Under the pieces are notes generated by a model. That model worked only from the letters and a program-made list of their open reading frames with translations. It was not told the DNA's origin and did not search any database. The position numbers were made by a program, and so were the translations under genes. Positions 26,574 through 35,182 of a stretch of 64,000 nt of DNA are shown piece by piece (position 1 is the first letter of the stretch; every line of letters begins with the position of its first letter). Where the stretch lies: contig NZ_CP017661.1 of assembly GCF_016805985.1 (NCBI RefSeq), positions 868,001-932,000 on the forward strand, in the 5' to 3' direction. The stretch comes from Microbacterium sp. JZ31 (GTDB lineage Bacteria > Actinomycetota > Actinomycetes > Actinomycetales > Microbacteriaceae).

Positions 26574-27446
26574 TCAGCGCGACAGGCGGGCCACCCGCTC
26601 GGCGCGGGCGGTGAGGGCATGCAGCTCGCGACCGCGTCGCACGGCGACGACCGCGCGCAGCAGGGTCTCGGGATCGACGGGCGGCACGGGGTTCACGTGC
26701 GGCCGCACCTCCGCCGCCAGCTCGTCGGCCACGCGCAGCCGCGCGGCGGGGTGCATCGCCTCGGACCCCGCCACGAACTGCGCGACCCGCCGCGCGAGAC
26801 GGTCGGGCAGGCGCGCGACATCCGCGATCGACGCCCACGTCTCGAGACCGGGCGGCAGCGGCGTCTCGCGTGAGACGAGCGCGGGGGTGCGCGTGCGCTC
26901 GGCGTACGTGCCCGCGACGAGATCGCCCAGGCGCTGCGATCGCGGCGTGAAGACGCCGACGAGCAGGGCGAGGCCGCCGAGGGTCATGTAGATCTCCAGC
27001 ACGCCGACGACCGCCCGGATGAACGCGTGGCGGAACGAGATCGCGCCGCCGTCGAGGCGCACGATCCGGCCGCCCACCGCGAGCTTGCCGAGGCTCCGCC
27101 CGCGCGTCGCGGTCTCGATCGCCGTCGGCACCACGATCAGCAGCAGGACGAGCAGCACGATCGACAGGATCCGCATCACGTTCTCGGGCAGGAGGCCGGC
27201 GACCAGCAGCTGGCTCATCAGGAGGATCAGCCCCAGGTACGCCAGGATCGTCGCGACCACGTCGATCGCGGTGCCCGCGACGCGGAGGATGAGCCCGATC
27301 GGCTGCACGTCGAGCGCGACGGCCTCGCCCGTGAGCACCTCGTCGTGCTCGAGAACGATCGCGCGGTGCCGTGCGGGAGGACGCGGTGCCGCTGCGCCGG
27401 CGTTCGGCGCGGCGGAGGTCATCCCGAAGCCGGCGCCAGTGGACAT
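26574..27446 (-). CDS. RDD family membrane protein
   Basis: A 290-residue protein with an N-terminal cytoplasmic stretch of 45 residues, then RVAGTAIDVVATILAYLGL opening the RDD domain (Arg before the first helix, Asp inside it), a second helix pair, and TRGRSLGKLAVGGRIVRLDG, the family signature between helices. A hydrophilic tail of about 100 residues follows. In M. tuberculosis (Rv3694c/Rv3695) and many actinobacteria RDD and SpoIIM-type genes lie together beside moxR and DUF58 genes. Here it is divergent from the SpoIIM gene, with only 17 bp between starts. Confidence 0.9.
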   Translation of the reverse strand: MSTGAGFGMTSAAPNAGAAAPRPPARHRAIVLEHDEVLTGEAVALDVQPIGLILRVAGTAIDVVATILAYLGLILLMSQLLVAGLLPENVMRILSIVLLVLLLIVVPTAIETATRGRSLGKLAVGGRIVRLDGGAISFRHAFIRAVVGVLEIYMTLGGLALLVGVFTPRSQRLGDLVAGTYAERTRTPALVSRETPLPPGLETWASIADVARLPDRLARRVAQFVAGSEAMHPAARLRVADELAAEVRPHVNPVPPVDPETLLRAVVAVRRGRELHALTARAERVARLSR

Positions 27447-27449
27447 GCG

Positions 27450-27466
27450 TACAGTAAATCACTGTG
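27450..27466. promoter_or_regulatory. Shared divergent promoter/operator of RDD and SpoIIM genes
   Basis: The 17-bp gap holds an inverted repeat, ACAGT (27451-27455) and ACTGT (27461-27465), with five bases between. TACAGT (27450-27455) is a -10 box for the SpoIIM GTG at 27464, eight bases on, and TACTGT on the other strand could serve the RDD gene. One small factor could control both leaderless starts. Confidence 0.5.
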
Positions 27467-28459
27467 GACCTCGACGCTCTGACGACCGCCCGGCGGCAGG
27501 AGTGGGCGCGCCTCGACGAGCTGTCCCAGCGCCGCCGGCTCAGGGGTGCCGAGGTCGACGAGCTCGTGGCGCGCTACCAGGCGGCGTCGGCGGATCTGGC
27601 CGACCTCAAGACGTCGGCGGGGCGCACCCCGCAGGGCGATCACGTGTCCACGATCCTGTCGCGCGCGCGGCTCGCACTCACGGGCGCCTCCGACAACGTG
27701 CTGCGGCAGCTGCCGCGCTTCTTCCTCCACCAGCTGCCCGCCGCGCTGTACCGCCTGCGGTGGACGACGCTCGCGATCGCACTGGCCTTCATCGCGGTGG
27801 TCGGGCTCTCCGGCGCCTGGATCGCGGGGGATCCGGCGCTGGTCGCGACCCTCGGCTCCGAGGCGCAGCTCGAGCAGTACGCCGAGAACGACTTCACCGA
27901 GTACTACACGGAGAACCCCGCCGCGGTGTTCGCGGGCATGGTGTGGACGAACAACGCCTGGATCGCCGCCCAGGCCGTGCTGTTCGGCGTCACGGGCGCC
28001 TTCCCGCTGTACGTCCTCGTCCAGAACGCGGTCGGGCTCGGCACGGCGGCCGCGATCATGACGGCGTACGACCGGCTCGACGTGATGATCCTGTACATCC
28101 TGCCGCACGGTCTGCTGGAGATGACGTGCATCTTCGTGGCGGGCGCCGCGGGACTTCACACCTTCTGGGCCTGGGTGGCGCCCGGCCCCCGCACCCGCAC
28201 CGCCGCGCTCGCCGCGGAGGGACGCGCTCTCGCGACCGTCGCGATCGGCCTGGTCTTCGCGCTCGCGCTCGCGGGCGCGGTGGAGGGGTTCGTGACGGGC
28301 CAGCCCTGGCCGTGGTGGCTCAAGATCGGCATCGGGGCGCTCGCGCTCGGCGTGCTGCTGTTCTGGATGCTGTTCCTCGGCCGCCGTGCGGCGCGCGCGG
28401 GGGAGACGGGCGATCTCACCGAGTACGAGGCGGGCACCCCCACCCTCGTCGCGGGCTGA
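27464..28459 (+). CDS. Stage II sporulation protein M (SpoIIM/DUF95) family protein
   Basis: A 331-residue membrane protein. About 100 hydrophilic, helix-rich residues lead to RWTTLAIALAFIAVVGLSG (first helix), then NNAWIAAQAVLFGVTGAFP and ILPHGLLEMTCIFVAGAAG, the last two being typical SpoIIM motifs (NN and PHG...E). Non-sporulating actinobacteria also carry it and its role there is unknown; partnership with MoxR/DUF58 genes suggests envelope or complex assembly. The GTG start at 27464 is set by the -10 box and lack of a ribosome site. Confidence 0.9.
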   Translation: MDLDALTTARRQEWARLDELSQRRRLRGAEVDELVARYQAASADLADLKTSAGRTPQGDHVSTILSRARLALTGASDNVLRQLPRFFLHQLPAALYRLRWTTLAIALAFIAVVGLSGAWIAGDPALVATLGSEAQLEQYAENDFTEYYTENPAAVFAGMVWTNNAWIAAQAVLFGVTGAFPLYVLVQNAVGLGTAAAIMTAYDRLDVMILYILPHGLLEMTCIFVAGAAGLHTFWAWVAPGPRTRTAALAAEGRALATVAIGLVFALALAGAVEGFVTGQPWPWWLKIGIGALALGVLLFWMLFLGRRAARAGETGDLTEYEAGTPTLVAG

Positions 28460-28471
28460 CCGCGCGACGGC

Positions 28472-29260
28472 TCAGCTGCGCGTGACGTCCAGCAGCGAGC
28501 GGTACGCGACGCCCGCGAGCATGGCGCCCGCGATCGGGAACAGGATGAACACCCACAGCTGCAGCAGCGCCTCGCCGCCGCCGTAGATCGCCGAGGCGAT
28601 CGAGCGCGCGGGGTTCACGGACGTGTTGTCCACGGGGATGCTGATGAAGTGGATGAGCGCGAGTGTGAGCCCGATCGCGAGACCCGCGAGTGAGGGGTTG
28701 CCGCGCGTCGGGTGGGTCACGCCCAGGATGACAAGCAGGAACAGGCCCGTGAGCACGACCTCCGCGATCATCGCGGCCGGCATGCCGAAGCCGGCGGGGG
28801 AGAGGTTGTCCCAGCCGTTGCTCGCGAACCCGCCGTCCTGCGCCGTGACGATCCAGTTCGCGGGGCCGAACGTGCCGATCAGCACCAGCAGCGTCGTGGC
28901 GATCGCGCCGCCGATCACCTGGGCGATGATGTAGCCGCCGGTGTCGCGCCACGGGAAGCGCCCGGCCGCCGCCAGCCCGAGCGTGACGGCGGGATTGAAG
29001 TGCCCTCCCGAGATCGGGCCGAACGCGTAGGCGCCCGCGACGACCGCGAGACCGAACGCGAGGGCGACGGCCGTGTAGACGGCGGCGGGCGTGTCCGCGA
29101 AGTGGTTCGAGGCGAACACGGCCGTGCCGACGCCGCCGAACACCAGCAGCAGCGTGCCGAACGTCTCCGCCACGAGCCTCGCGCTCATGGCGGGCGCAGA
29201 GGGCGGCGTGTGCGCCAGCTCGGCGGGCTCGATGGGCCGCTCGGGGTTCGGATCGGACAT
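28472..29260 (-). CDS. aqpZ: Aquaporin, AqpZ type
   Basis: A 262-residue major intrinsic protein with six helices and both half-helix NPA motifs: GGHFNPAVT (N89-A91) and TSVNPARS (N216-R219). The His in LIHFISIPVD and Arg219 fit the narrow water-selective filter of AqpZ rather than a glycerol facilitator. An N-terminal extension of about 24 residues rich in Pro and Glu is unusual for the family. AGAGGA lies before the ATG. It is divergent from the biosynthetic locus at 29455 and convergent, 12 bp apart, with the SpoIIM gene. Confidence 0.93.
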   Translation of the reverse strand: MSDPNPERPIEPAELAHTPPSAPAMSARLVAETFGTLLLVFGGVGTAVFASNHFADTPAAVYTAVALAFGLAVVAGAYAFGPISGGHFNPAVTLGLAAAGRFPWRDTGGYIIAQVIGGAIATTLLVLIGTFGPANWIVTAQDGGFASNGWDNLSPAGFGMPAAMIAEVVLTGLFLLVILGVTHPTRGNPSLAGLAIGLTLALIHFISIPVDNTSVNPARSIASAIYGGGEALLQLWVFILFPIAGAMLAGVAYRSLLDVTRS

Positions 29261-29294
29261 GCGCGTTCCTCTCGTCGACTGCACGGGTGGGCGG

Positions 29295-29311
29295 CGGACC
29301 GGGACGGTCCG
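29295..29311. promoter_or_regulatory. 17-bp inverted repeat upstream of aquaporin gene
   Basis: CGGACC and GGTCCG are separated by GGGAC. The repeat lies 34 bases before the aquaporin start and about 145 before the AMP ligase start, so it could be an operator in the shared divergent region. Confidence 0.35.
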
Positions 29312-29340
29312 TCCGCATCCTTCCGCACGCGACCGGGCCG

Positions 29341-29376
29341 GGCAAGGCGGGCACGCCGCCTTGCCGCACATGCGGC
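29341..29376. repeat. Two overlapping inverted repeats before the AMP ligase gene
   Basis: GGCAAGGCGG and CCGCCTTGCC form 10-bp perfect arms around a 5-base loop (29341-29365). A second pair, GCCGCA and TGCGGC around CA (29363-29376), shares three bases with the first, so the two hairpins cannot both form fully. They lie 79-114 bases before the start at 29455 and might be a terminator, operator or attenuator. Confidence 0.45.
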
Positions 29377-29454
29377 GCCCCCGTATCACGGGACCGTGCG
29401 CATCCTCCGTGATCGAGAGGGCGGCGTGCGCCGTCCGGGGACACGGGGGACAGG

Positions 29455-30957
29455 ATGAACACGGCGGAATTCCTCGTCGGCGGCGCCGACCCGGACGCGC
29501 CCTTCCTGACGGACGACCGGGGCGAGCACCGCTATGCCGAGCTGCGTGCGGCGGCGGCCTCGTTGCGGGGACGGCTCGAGGAGCTCGACGCCCCGCCCCG
29601 ATCCCCCGTGGCGATCGTCGCCGCGAACGGGCTGTTCTGGGTCGCCGCGTATCTCGCGGTGCTCGCCGCCGGGCACGTCGCCGTGCCGGTGCCGGTCACG
29701 ACGACCCCTCCGGAAGCCGCCGCGCGCATCGGCTGGATCGGCGCGCGGGTCGTGTTCGCCGACGCGCGCAGCGCCCGTCGGCTCGCGCCCCTGCTTCCGT
29801 CCGCCGCCACGATCATCGGCGAGGAGGCGCTCGAGCGCGGTGACGCCGAGCGCGCGCCGGCGCGGGTGGACCCGCATCAGGATGCGGCCTACGTCTTCAC
29901 CTCCGGCACGACGGGGCACCCGCGCGCCGTGCGGCTGACGCACGCGAACATCCAGGCGAACACCGAATCGATCCTCGGCTATCTGCACCTGCACGACGAC
30001 GACCGGATGCTCGTCGTGCTGCCGTTCACGTACGTATTCGGGGCGTCGCTGCTGCACACGCACCTGCGCGCGGGCGCGTCGCTCGTGAACCAGACGGTCG
30101 TCGCCTATCCGGAGACGGTCGTCGAACGCCTCGAGCGCGAGCGCTGCACCGGCTTCGCCGCGGTCCCCAGCGTGCTGCAGATGCTCGCGCGCAGCAGCAC
30201 GATGCTCGAGCGGCGCCTGCCTCATCTGCGGCAGCTCCAGCTCGCGGGAGGACGCGTCTCACCGCCCGTGCTCGAGCAGCTGCTGGAGGCGCCCTTCCAG
30301 GCCGACGTGTTCGTCATGTACGGCCAGACCGAGGCCACCGCGCGCCTGTCCTACCTGCCGCCGGGCGAGCTGCGAGCGCGGCCCGGATCGATCGGCCGCG
30401 GTGTGCCGGGCGTCGCCCTGCGCGTCGTGGACGAGCACGGCGTCGAGGTGGCCCCGGGGGAGATCGGCGAGATCCGCGCGCGCGGCGCCAGCATCTCACC
30501 CGGCTACCTGGACGATCCGGAGGCGACCGAGCGCAAGATGCCGGGCGGCGAGCTGCGCACCGGTGACCTCGCGACGGTCGACGACGACGGGTTCATCTAT
30601 GTCGTCGACCGCGCCGAGGACTTCATCAAGACGTGGGGGCATCGCGTGGCGAGCCAGGACGTCGAGACCGTGGCGATGGAGCTGCCCGACCTGCTCGCGG
30701 CGGCGGCCGTCGGTGTGCCGTGCCCGCTGGCGGGCGAGCGGATCGAGATCCTCGCGGTCACCCGCGCCGGGTCGGAGCTGACCGCGCGGGATGTGATCGC
30801 CCACTGCCGTGTCCGGCTGGCGAAGCACATGGTGCCGGAGGCCGTGCATCTCGTGGACGCGCTGCCGCTCAACGCGAACGGCAAGGTCGTCAAGAGCGAG
30901 GTGCGCGCCCTGTGCCGGCGTCTGGGCGAGGTCGCCGTGAGCGCGAAGGCGTCGTGA
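29455..30957 (+). CDS. AMP-forming acyl/aminoacyl ligase (adenylation enzyme)
   Basis: A 500-residue stand-alone ANL-superfamily enzyme that should activate a carboxylic acid as adenylate and pass it to a thiol. Core motifs: FTSGTTGHPRAVRLTH (A3, about 149-164), VMYGQTEATARLSY (A5, about 287-300), GELRTGDLATVD (A7), DRAEDFIKTWGHRVASQD (A8, hinge, about 385) and LPLNANGKVVKSEV (A10; catalytic Lys477). A3 has Arg-Ala where Lys-Gly is usual. With two carrier proteins, an AcpS-like transferase and AsnB nearby, the acceptor is probably a carrier protein rather than CoA. GGGGGACAGG precedes the ATG. The substrate cannot be told. Confidence 0.88.
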   Translation: MNTAEFLVGGADPDAPFLTDDRGEHRYAELRAAAASLRGRLEELDAPPRSPVAIVAANGLFWVAAYLAVLAAGHVAVPVPVTTTPPEAAARIGWIGARVVFADARSARRLAPLLPSAATIIGEEALERGDAERAPARVDPHQDAAYVFTSGTTGHPRAVRLTHANIQANTESILGYLHLHDDDRMLVVLPFTYVFGASLLHTHLRAGASLVNQTVVAYPETVVERLERERCTGFAAVPSVLQMLARSSTMLERRLPHLRQLQLAGGRVSPPVLEQLLEAPFQADVFVMYGQTEATARLSYLPPGELRARPGSIGRGVPGVALRVVDEHGVEVAPGEIGEIRARGASISPGYLDDPEATERKMPGGELRTGDLATVDDDGFIYVVDRAEDFIKTWGHRVASQDVETVAMELPDLLAAAAVGVPCPLAGERIEILAVTRAGSELTARDVIAHCRVRLAKHMVPEAVHLVDALPLNANGKVVKSEVRALCRRLGEVAVSAKAS

Positions 30958-30960
30958 GTC

Positions 30961-31818
30961 ATGGGCGCGACATCCAGGACGGCAGGGCGCGCGCGACTCC
31001 TCACGGGCGCGGCCGTCGCACTCGTGCTGGCGGTGATCGCGGGCCTCGCGATCGCCTGGGACGGAAGGATCCCGCCGATGTCGGAGCCCGAGGTGGCGAC
31101 GCCCGGGGAGGACCAGCTGAAAGCGGCCTCCCGTGCCCGGATCCTGTTCGCCCATCAGTCGGTGGGCGCGAACATCCTCGACGGCGTCAAGGACGTCTAC
31201 GCATCGGCCGGCGCCCCGGGGCCGTCCATCGTCGAGACGCGCGAGCCGCTCGCGGGCGACGCGCACATCGCGCACGTGCACGTCGGCGTGAACGGCGACC
31301 CGCTCGGCAAGATCGCCGACTTCCGTGCGCTGATGAGCGGGCCGCTGGGCGACGCGGTCGACGTCGCGCTGCTGAAGTTCTGCTACGACGACATCACGTC
31401 CGGGTCGGACGAGGAGGCCGTGTTCGACGCGTACGCCCGGGCGATGGCCGAGCTGGAGCGCGCGCACCCCGACGTCACGTTCCTCTACACGACCGTGCCG
31501 CTCACGACCGACCGCGGCCTGCGCGCGAGCATCAAGGCGCTGCTGGGGCGTCCCGACCGCGCCGGCCCGCTCGACAACGCGGTGCGGGCGCGGTACAACG
31601 AGCTGGTGCGCGAGCGCTACGGCGACACGGGCCGCCTGTTCGACATCGCGGCCGTCGAGACGACCGTGGACGGCGCCCCCACGACGCGCACGCTCGAGGC
31701 CGAGACGTACCACGTCCTGAACGCGGCATACGCGGCGGACAACGGTCATCTCAACGCCGTCGGCGCGCGCGCCGCCGCGGGCGCGCTGATCGAGGTCGTC
31801 GCGGCCAACGTGCGATGA
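30961..31818 (+). CDS. Membrane-anchored SGNH-hydrolase-like protein
   Basis: A 285-residue protein with a Tat/Sec-like or anchoring N-terminus (basic 1-12, hydrophobic 13-33). The outer domain starts ILFAHQSVGANILDG near residue 60 and ends with YAADNGHLNAVGARAAAGAL near 258-277, which fits the Asp-x-x-His block V of SGNH hydrolases; the nucleophile block I is not standard GDS, and HQS may replace it. Such proteins act in O-acylation or deacylation outside the membrane. It starts three bases after the ligase stop and overlaps the next start, so it belongs to the same operon. Function is inference. Confidence 0.65.
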   Translation: MGATSRTAGRARLLTGAAVALVLAVIAGLAIAWDGRIPPMSEPEVATPGEDQLKAASRARILFAHQSVGANILDGVKDVYASAGAPGPSIVETREPLAGDAHIAHVHVGVNGDPLGKIADFRALMSGPLGDAVDVALLKFCYDDITSGSDEEAVFDAYARAMAELERAHPDVTFLYTTVPLTTDRGLRASIKALLGRPDRAGPLDNAVRARYNELVRERYGDTGRLFDIAAVETTVDGAPTTRTLEAETYHVLNAAYAADNGHLNAVGARAAAGALIEVVAANVR

Positions 31819-32240
31819 CCATCCACGGCGTCGGCGTCGATGTCGCAGACGCGCGGCGCATCCGGCGGCTGCTGGAACGCGGCGGCGAGGCCGTGGCGCG
31901 CCGGTGGTTCGGAGACCCCGGGCCGTCCGGCGAGGCCGCTCGGCCGGGCGACGGGCTGCCGGTGCGCGCGCTCGCCGAATGCTTCGCCGCGAAGGAGGCG
32001 GTGTGGAAGGCGCTCGCCCTGCCGGAGTGGAGCGGGCACGTGCCGTGGCAGTGGATCGAGATCCGGCAGGGCGCCTCCGGCGTGTGCCGCGTCACGCTCA
32101 CGGGCCCCGTCGCGGCCGCGGCGGCGCGGGCCGGTGCGGGGGATGTGAGCGTGGCCGCGCATTCGCGCGGCCACGTCGCGATCGCCTTCGCGATCGTCGC
32201 GCGGGTCAGTGCGCGTCGATCGCCGGCACCCTCTCCGTGA
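31815..32240 (+). CDS. Holo-ACP synthase-like 4'-phosphopantetheinyl transferase
   Basis: A 141-residue AcpS-type protein. GVGVDVADARRIRRLLE (residues 5-21) has the Mg-binding Asp, and AECFAAKEAVWKAL (about 55-68) the Glu and Lys of the second motif. It would transfer phosphopantetheine from CoA to the Ser of the two carrier proteins at 35182-35792. Actinobacteria carry a separate housekeeping AcpS, so a dedicated copy in the locus is expected if its carriers are unusual. It overlaps the SGNH-like gene (ATGA) and, tail to tail, the NAD-synthase-like gene by 35 bp. Confidence 0.87.
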   Translation: MTIHGVGVDVADARRIRRLLERGGEAVARRWFGDPGPSGEAARPGDGLPVRALAECFAAKEAVWKALALPEWSGHVPWQWIEIRQGASGVCRVTLTGPVAAAAARAGAGDVSVAAHSRGHVAIAFAIVARVSARRSPAPSP

Positions 32241-33189
32241 GCACGGGAGGCTCGTGCAGGTAGGCCGTCGTGCGCCGCTTCTGCTGGATGTCGCGGAACA
32301 CGCGCTCGACCTGCTCGGCCGTGAGCCCCGTGGCTTCGCCGATCTGCGCGGCCGGCACGTCGTTGTCCATCCCGTACAGGCACAGGTCCATGCGGTCGTA
32401 GGGGAGTGAGAAGTAGAACTCCTCCTGCGACTGCGGCATCGAGTAGGTGTCCGTCGTGGACGGACGCTGACGGATCTCGCTCGGGACGCCCAGATGCTCG
32501 GCGAGCGCATACACCTGGGACTTGTACAGGTGCGCGATCGGCTTGATGTCGGCGGCGCCGTCGCCGAGCTTCACGAAGAAGCCCTGGTCGTACTCGAGGC
32601 GGTTCGGCGTCCCGGTCGTGAGGTAGTTCAGCCGATCGGCGTGGTAGTACTCGAGCATCTTGCGCGCGCGCTGCTTGAAGTTCGTCGCCGCGACGATGCC
32701 GAGGTACGCCTCCTGCGTCAGCCGGTGGGTGGTGCGGGTGCCGTCCGGGGCCTCGACGACGACCGAGTAGAGCCGGTACTCGTCCGAGTCGACGACGCTC
32801 GGCAGCACGATCTTCGAGCGGTAGCCCTGACCGTACCCGGGCACCACGAGCCTGATCGCGTCGTCGCGACGGCGGTAGCAGCCGGCGGCCTCGAGCAGGG
32901 GCGAGATGTCCTCCACCGCGGAGTCCACGCCGAGCGCGTCCGTGAGCAGCGTGCTGTAGCCGAGCGTGTCGTCGGACGACTCGCGCTCGGGAAGGTGGAG
33001 GGCGAAGACCCGGTCGCGCCCGAGCGCACGGACGCACAGCGCCGCCACCACGCTCGAGTCGATCCCGCCCGACACCGCGACGACGACGCCCTTGCGCCGG
33101 TACGTCGCCAGGGCGGTGCGAATGGTGCGCGTGATGCGCTCGACCTCCGCGTCCGCGTCGATCGCGAGGTCGTCAGGTCCGAATGACAT
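32206..33189 (-). CDS. nadE: NAD(+) synthase-like, ammonia-type amide-forming ATP pyrophosphatase
   Basis: A 327-residue N-type PP-loop enzyme with SGGIDSS at 40-46, TGTPNRLEYDQGFFVKLGDG near 203-222 and DIKPIAHLYKSQVY following it, as in NadE. NadE amidates nicotinate adenine dinucleotide. The protein has no nitrilase-like glutaminase domain; actinobacterial housekeeping NadE usually has one, so this shorter enzyme may be a locus-specific amide synthetase fed with ammonia. An insert between the loops (about 115-150, VPGYGQGYRSK) is notable. It overlaps asnB by 17 bp (33173-33189), so the two are coupled. The substrate is uncertain. Confidence 0.8.
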   Translation of the reverse strand: MSFGPDDLAIDADAEVERITRTIRTALATYRRKGVVVAVSGGIDSSVVAALCVRALGRDRVFALHLPERESSDDTLGYSTLLTDALGVDSAVEDISPLLEAAGCYRRRDDAIRLVVPGYGQGYRSKIVLPSVVDSDEYRLYSVVVEAPDGTRTTHRLTQEAYLGIVAATNFKQRARKMLEYYHADRLNYLTTGTPNRLEYDQGFFVKLGDGAADIKPIAHLYKSQVYALAEHLGVPSEIRQRPSTTDTYSMPQSQEEFYFSLPYDRMDLCLYGMDNDVPAAQIGEATGLTAEQVERVFRDIQQKRRTTAYLHEPPVLTERVPAIDAH

Positions 33190-35182
33190 GTGCTTCTCCT
33201 TGTGCGTGGTCGTCGGATTGCGCGTGGTCGATGAGGGTCGTGATGCCGTGCGCCGGCGGGGCGGCGTGCCACGGGCGCTCGATGAGCTGCCGATGCAGCA
33301 GCTGGGTCGTGAGCACGGCCATCAGGCGCATGCTGTCGGTGTTGCCGATCGCGCGGGCGGGGTCGCGACGGAACTTCGCCAGCAGCCGCTCCACGACCGT
33401 CGGCTGGAAGACGCCCGCGTCGCGCACGGCGCTTCCCGACACGACGTCGTCCATCCAGTCCGGACCGCGCCCCGCGAGGAATCCGCTCGCATCCGGCGCA
33501 CGGTAGGGCTGCTTGGGTCGGCGCAGGATCTGCTCGGGGATCAGGTCGGCGAAGGCGCGCTTGAGCAGGTGCTTCTCGTCCAGTCCCAGCAGCTTGTGCC
33601 GCGCGGGGATCTCGGCGGCCAGCCGCGCGACATCCGGGTCCAGGAACGGGAAGCGGCCCTCGACGCCGTGCGCCATCAGCATGCGGTCCCCCTGGGAGGA
33701 CAGCAGGTAGCCGGGCAGCAGCGTCGTGATCTCGAGCCACTGGGCGCGCGAGAGCGGGTCCCACCCGGCGCTTCCGCGGGGCATCCTCGCGACGAGGGCC
33801 GCGTCCACGGCGGCGTCGGCGCGCACGGCGGGGTCGAGCATGCTCTGCAGCGCGGCGGTGGAGCTCCACCGCGGCCGATGCGAGAGCGCCGGATCGTCGT
33901 CGTCCAGGTCGCGCCCGAAGAACCGCCGCCCGAACGCCGGTGCGAGCGAGGGCGATCGCGCCATCCACGGGTACAGCAGCTCGACCGCGCGAGCGCGTGC
34001 GGGGGAGTCGGCGTCGCGCGCCCAGAACCGGCGGACCCGTGCCTCGCGGAACAGGTCGTAGCCCGCGAGCAGCTCGTCGGAGCCCTCGCCCGTGACGACC
34101 ACCTTGCAGCCCGCGTCGCGCGCGAGACGCGAGAGCAGGAACATGGGCGCGGCCGCGGTGCGCAGCAGCGGCGCCTCGGCGTGCCGCACGACGTCCGGCA
34201 GGACGTCCGCCACCTCGCGAGACGACACCACGATGTCGTCGTGCTGCGTGCCCAGCCGCTCGGACATCAGGCGCTGGTAGCCGCCCTCGTCGTACTCGTC
34301 CTCGGCGAAGCGCACCGAGAAGGTGCGCAGCCGGACGCCCGGCAGCTGCGCGATCACGGCGGTCGTGACGGCCGAGTCGATGCCGCCCGACAGATAGGCG
34401 CCCACCGGCACGTCGCTGCGCTCGAAGCGCAGCACCGTCGCGCGCGTGATCGCCTCCCTGACGGCCTCCACGTTCGCCGAGAGGTCCTGTCGCGGCTCCC
34501 GGCCGCGCGCCGGGAACTCGATCGGCGCGTGCACGTGCAGCTCCTCGTGGTCTCCGTCCACCACGAGCGCACTGCCCGGCGGCACCGCCCGCACGCCGCG
34601 GAACACCGTGCGCGGTGCGACGGGGGACCAGAACGTCAGGGTCTCCTCGAGCCCGATCGGATCGAACGCGCGCGGCACGTCCGGATCGGCGAACAGCGCC
34701 TTGATCTCGGATGCGAACAGCAGACGCCCGCCTGCGCGCGTGTAGTACAGGGGATGCACGCCGAATCGGTCGCGACTGAGCACGAGGCGGTCGGTGCGGC
34801 GATCCCACAGGGCCAGCGCCCATTGGCCGTTGAAGCGGGCGAAGCATCCGAGGCCCCACTCCTCCCACGCGTGCACGATCACCTCGGTGTCGGAGCGGCT
34901 GCGGAACCGGTGCCCGCGGTGCTCGAGCTGAGCCCTCAGCTCGACATGGTTGAAGATCTCGCCGTTGAACGTGACCCAGACCGCGTCGTCCTCGTTCGAC
35001 ATCGGCTGCGCGCCGCCGGCCTCGTCGACGATCGCGAGCCGCACGTGCCCGAGCGCCACCCGCCGGTCGCGATAGATGCCCGCCCCGTCCGGCCCTCGAT
35101 GCCGCAGGGCCCCGAGCATGTCGCGCACGAGGTCCAGGCCCGGCAGGGTCCGCGGGGAGTGCACGCCGCAGATGCCGCACAT
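33173..35182 (-). CDS. asnB: Asparagine synthase (glutamine-hydrolysing)-like amidotransferase
   Basis: A 669-residue class II glutamine amidotransferase. Met is followed by Cys2 (MCGICGVH), the N-terminal nucleophile; RHRGPDGAG, NGEIFNHVELR and SRDRFGVHPLYY complete the glutaminase domain. The synthetase domain has SGGIDSA at 265-271 and VVTGEGSDELLAGYD near 355-370. Proteins of this size and context are found in surface polysaccharide and exosortase-associated loci, where they amidate sugars or carrier-bound acids rather than aspartate. TGATG at 35180-35184 joins it to the carrier-protein gene upstream by one shared base. Confidence 0.9.
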   Translation of the reverse strand: MCGICGVHSPRTLPGLDLVRDMLGALRHRGPDGAGIYRDRRVALGHVRLAIVDEAGGAQPMSNEDDAVWVTFNGEIFNHVELRAQLEHRGHRFRSRSDTEVIVHAWEEWGLGCFARFNGQWALALWDRRTDRLVLSRDRFGVHPLYYTRAGGRLLFASEIKALFADPDVPRAFDPIGLEETLTFWSPVAPRTVFRGVRAVPPGSALVVDGDHEELHVHAPIEFPARGREPRQDLSANVEAVREAITRATVLRFERSDVPVGAYLSGGIDSAVTTAVIAQLPGVRLRTFSVRFAEDEYDEGGYQRLMSERLGTQHDDIVVSSREVADVLPDVVRHAEAPLLRTAAAPMFLLSRLARDAGCKVVVTGEGSDELLAGYDLFREARVRRFWARDADSPARARAVELLYPWMARSPSLAPAFGRRFFGRDLDDDDPALSHRPRWSSTAALQSMLDPAVRADAAVDAALVARMPRGSAGWDPLSRAQWLEITTLLPGYLLSSQGDRMLMAHGVEGRFPFLDPDVARLAAEIPARHKLLGLDEKHLLKRAFADLIPEQILRRPKQPYRAPDASGFLAGRGPDWMDDVVSGSAVRDAGVFQPTVVERLLAKFRRDPARAIGNTDSMRLMAVLTTQLLHRQLIERPWHAAPPAHGITTLIDHAQSDDHAQGEAHVIRT

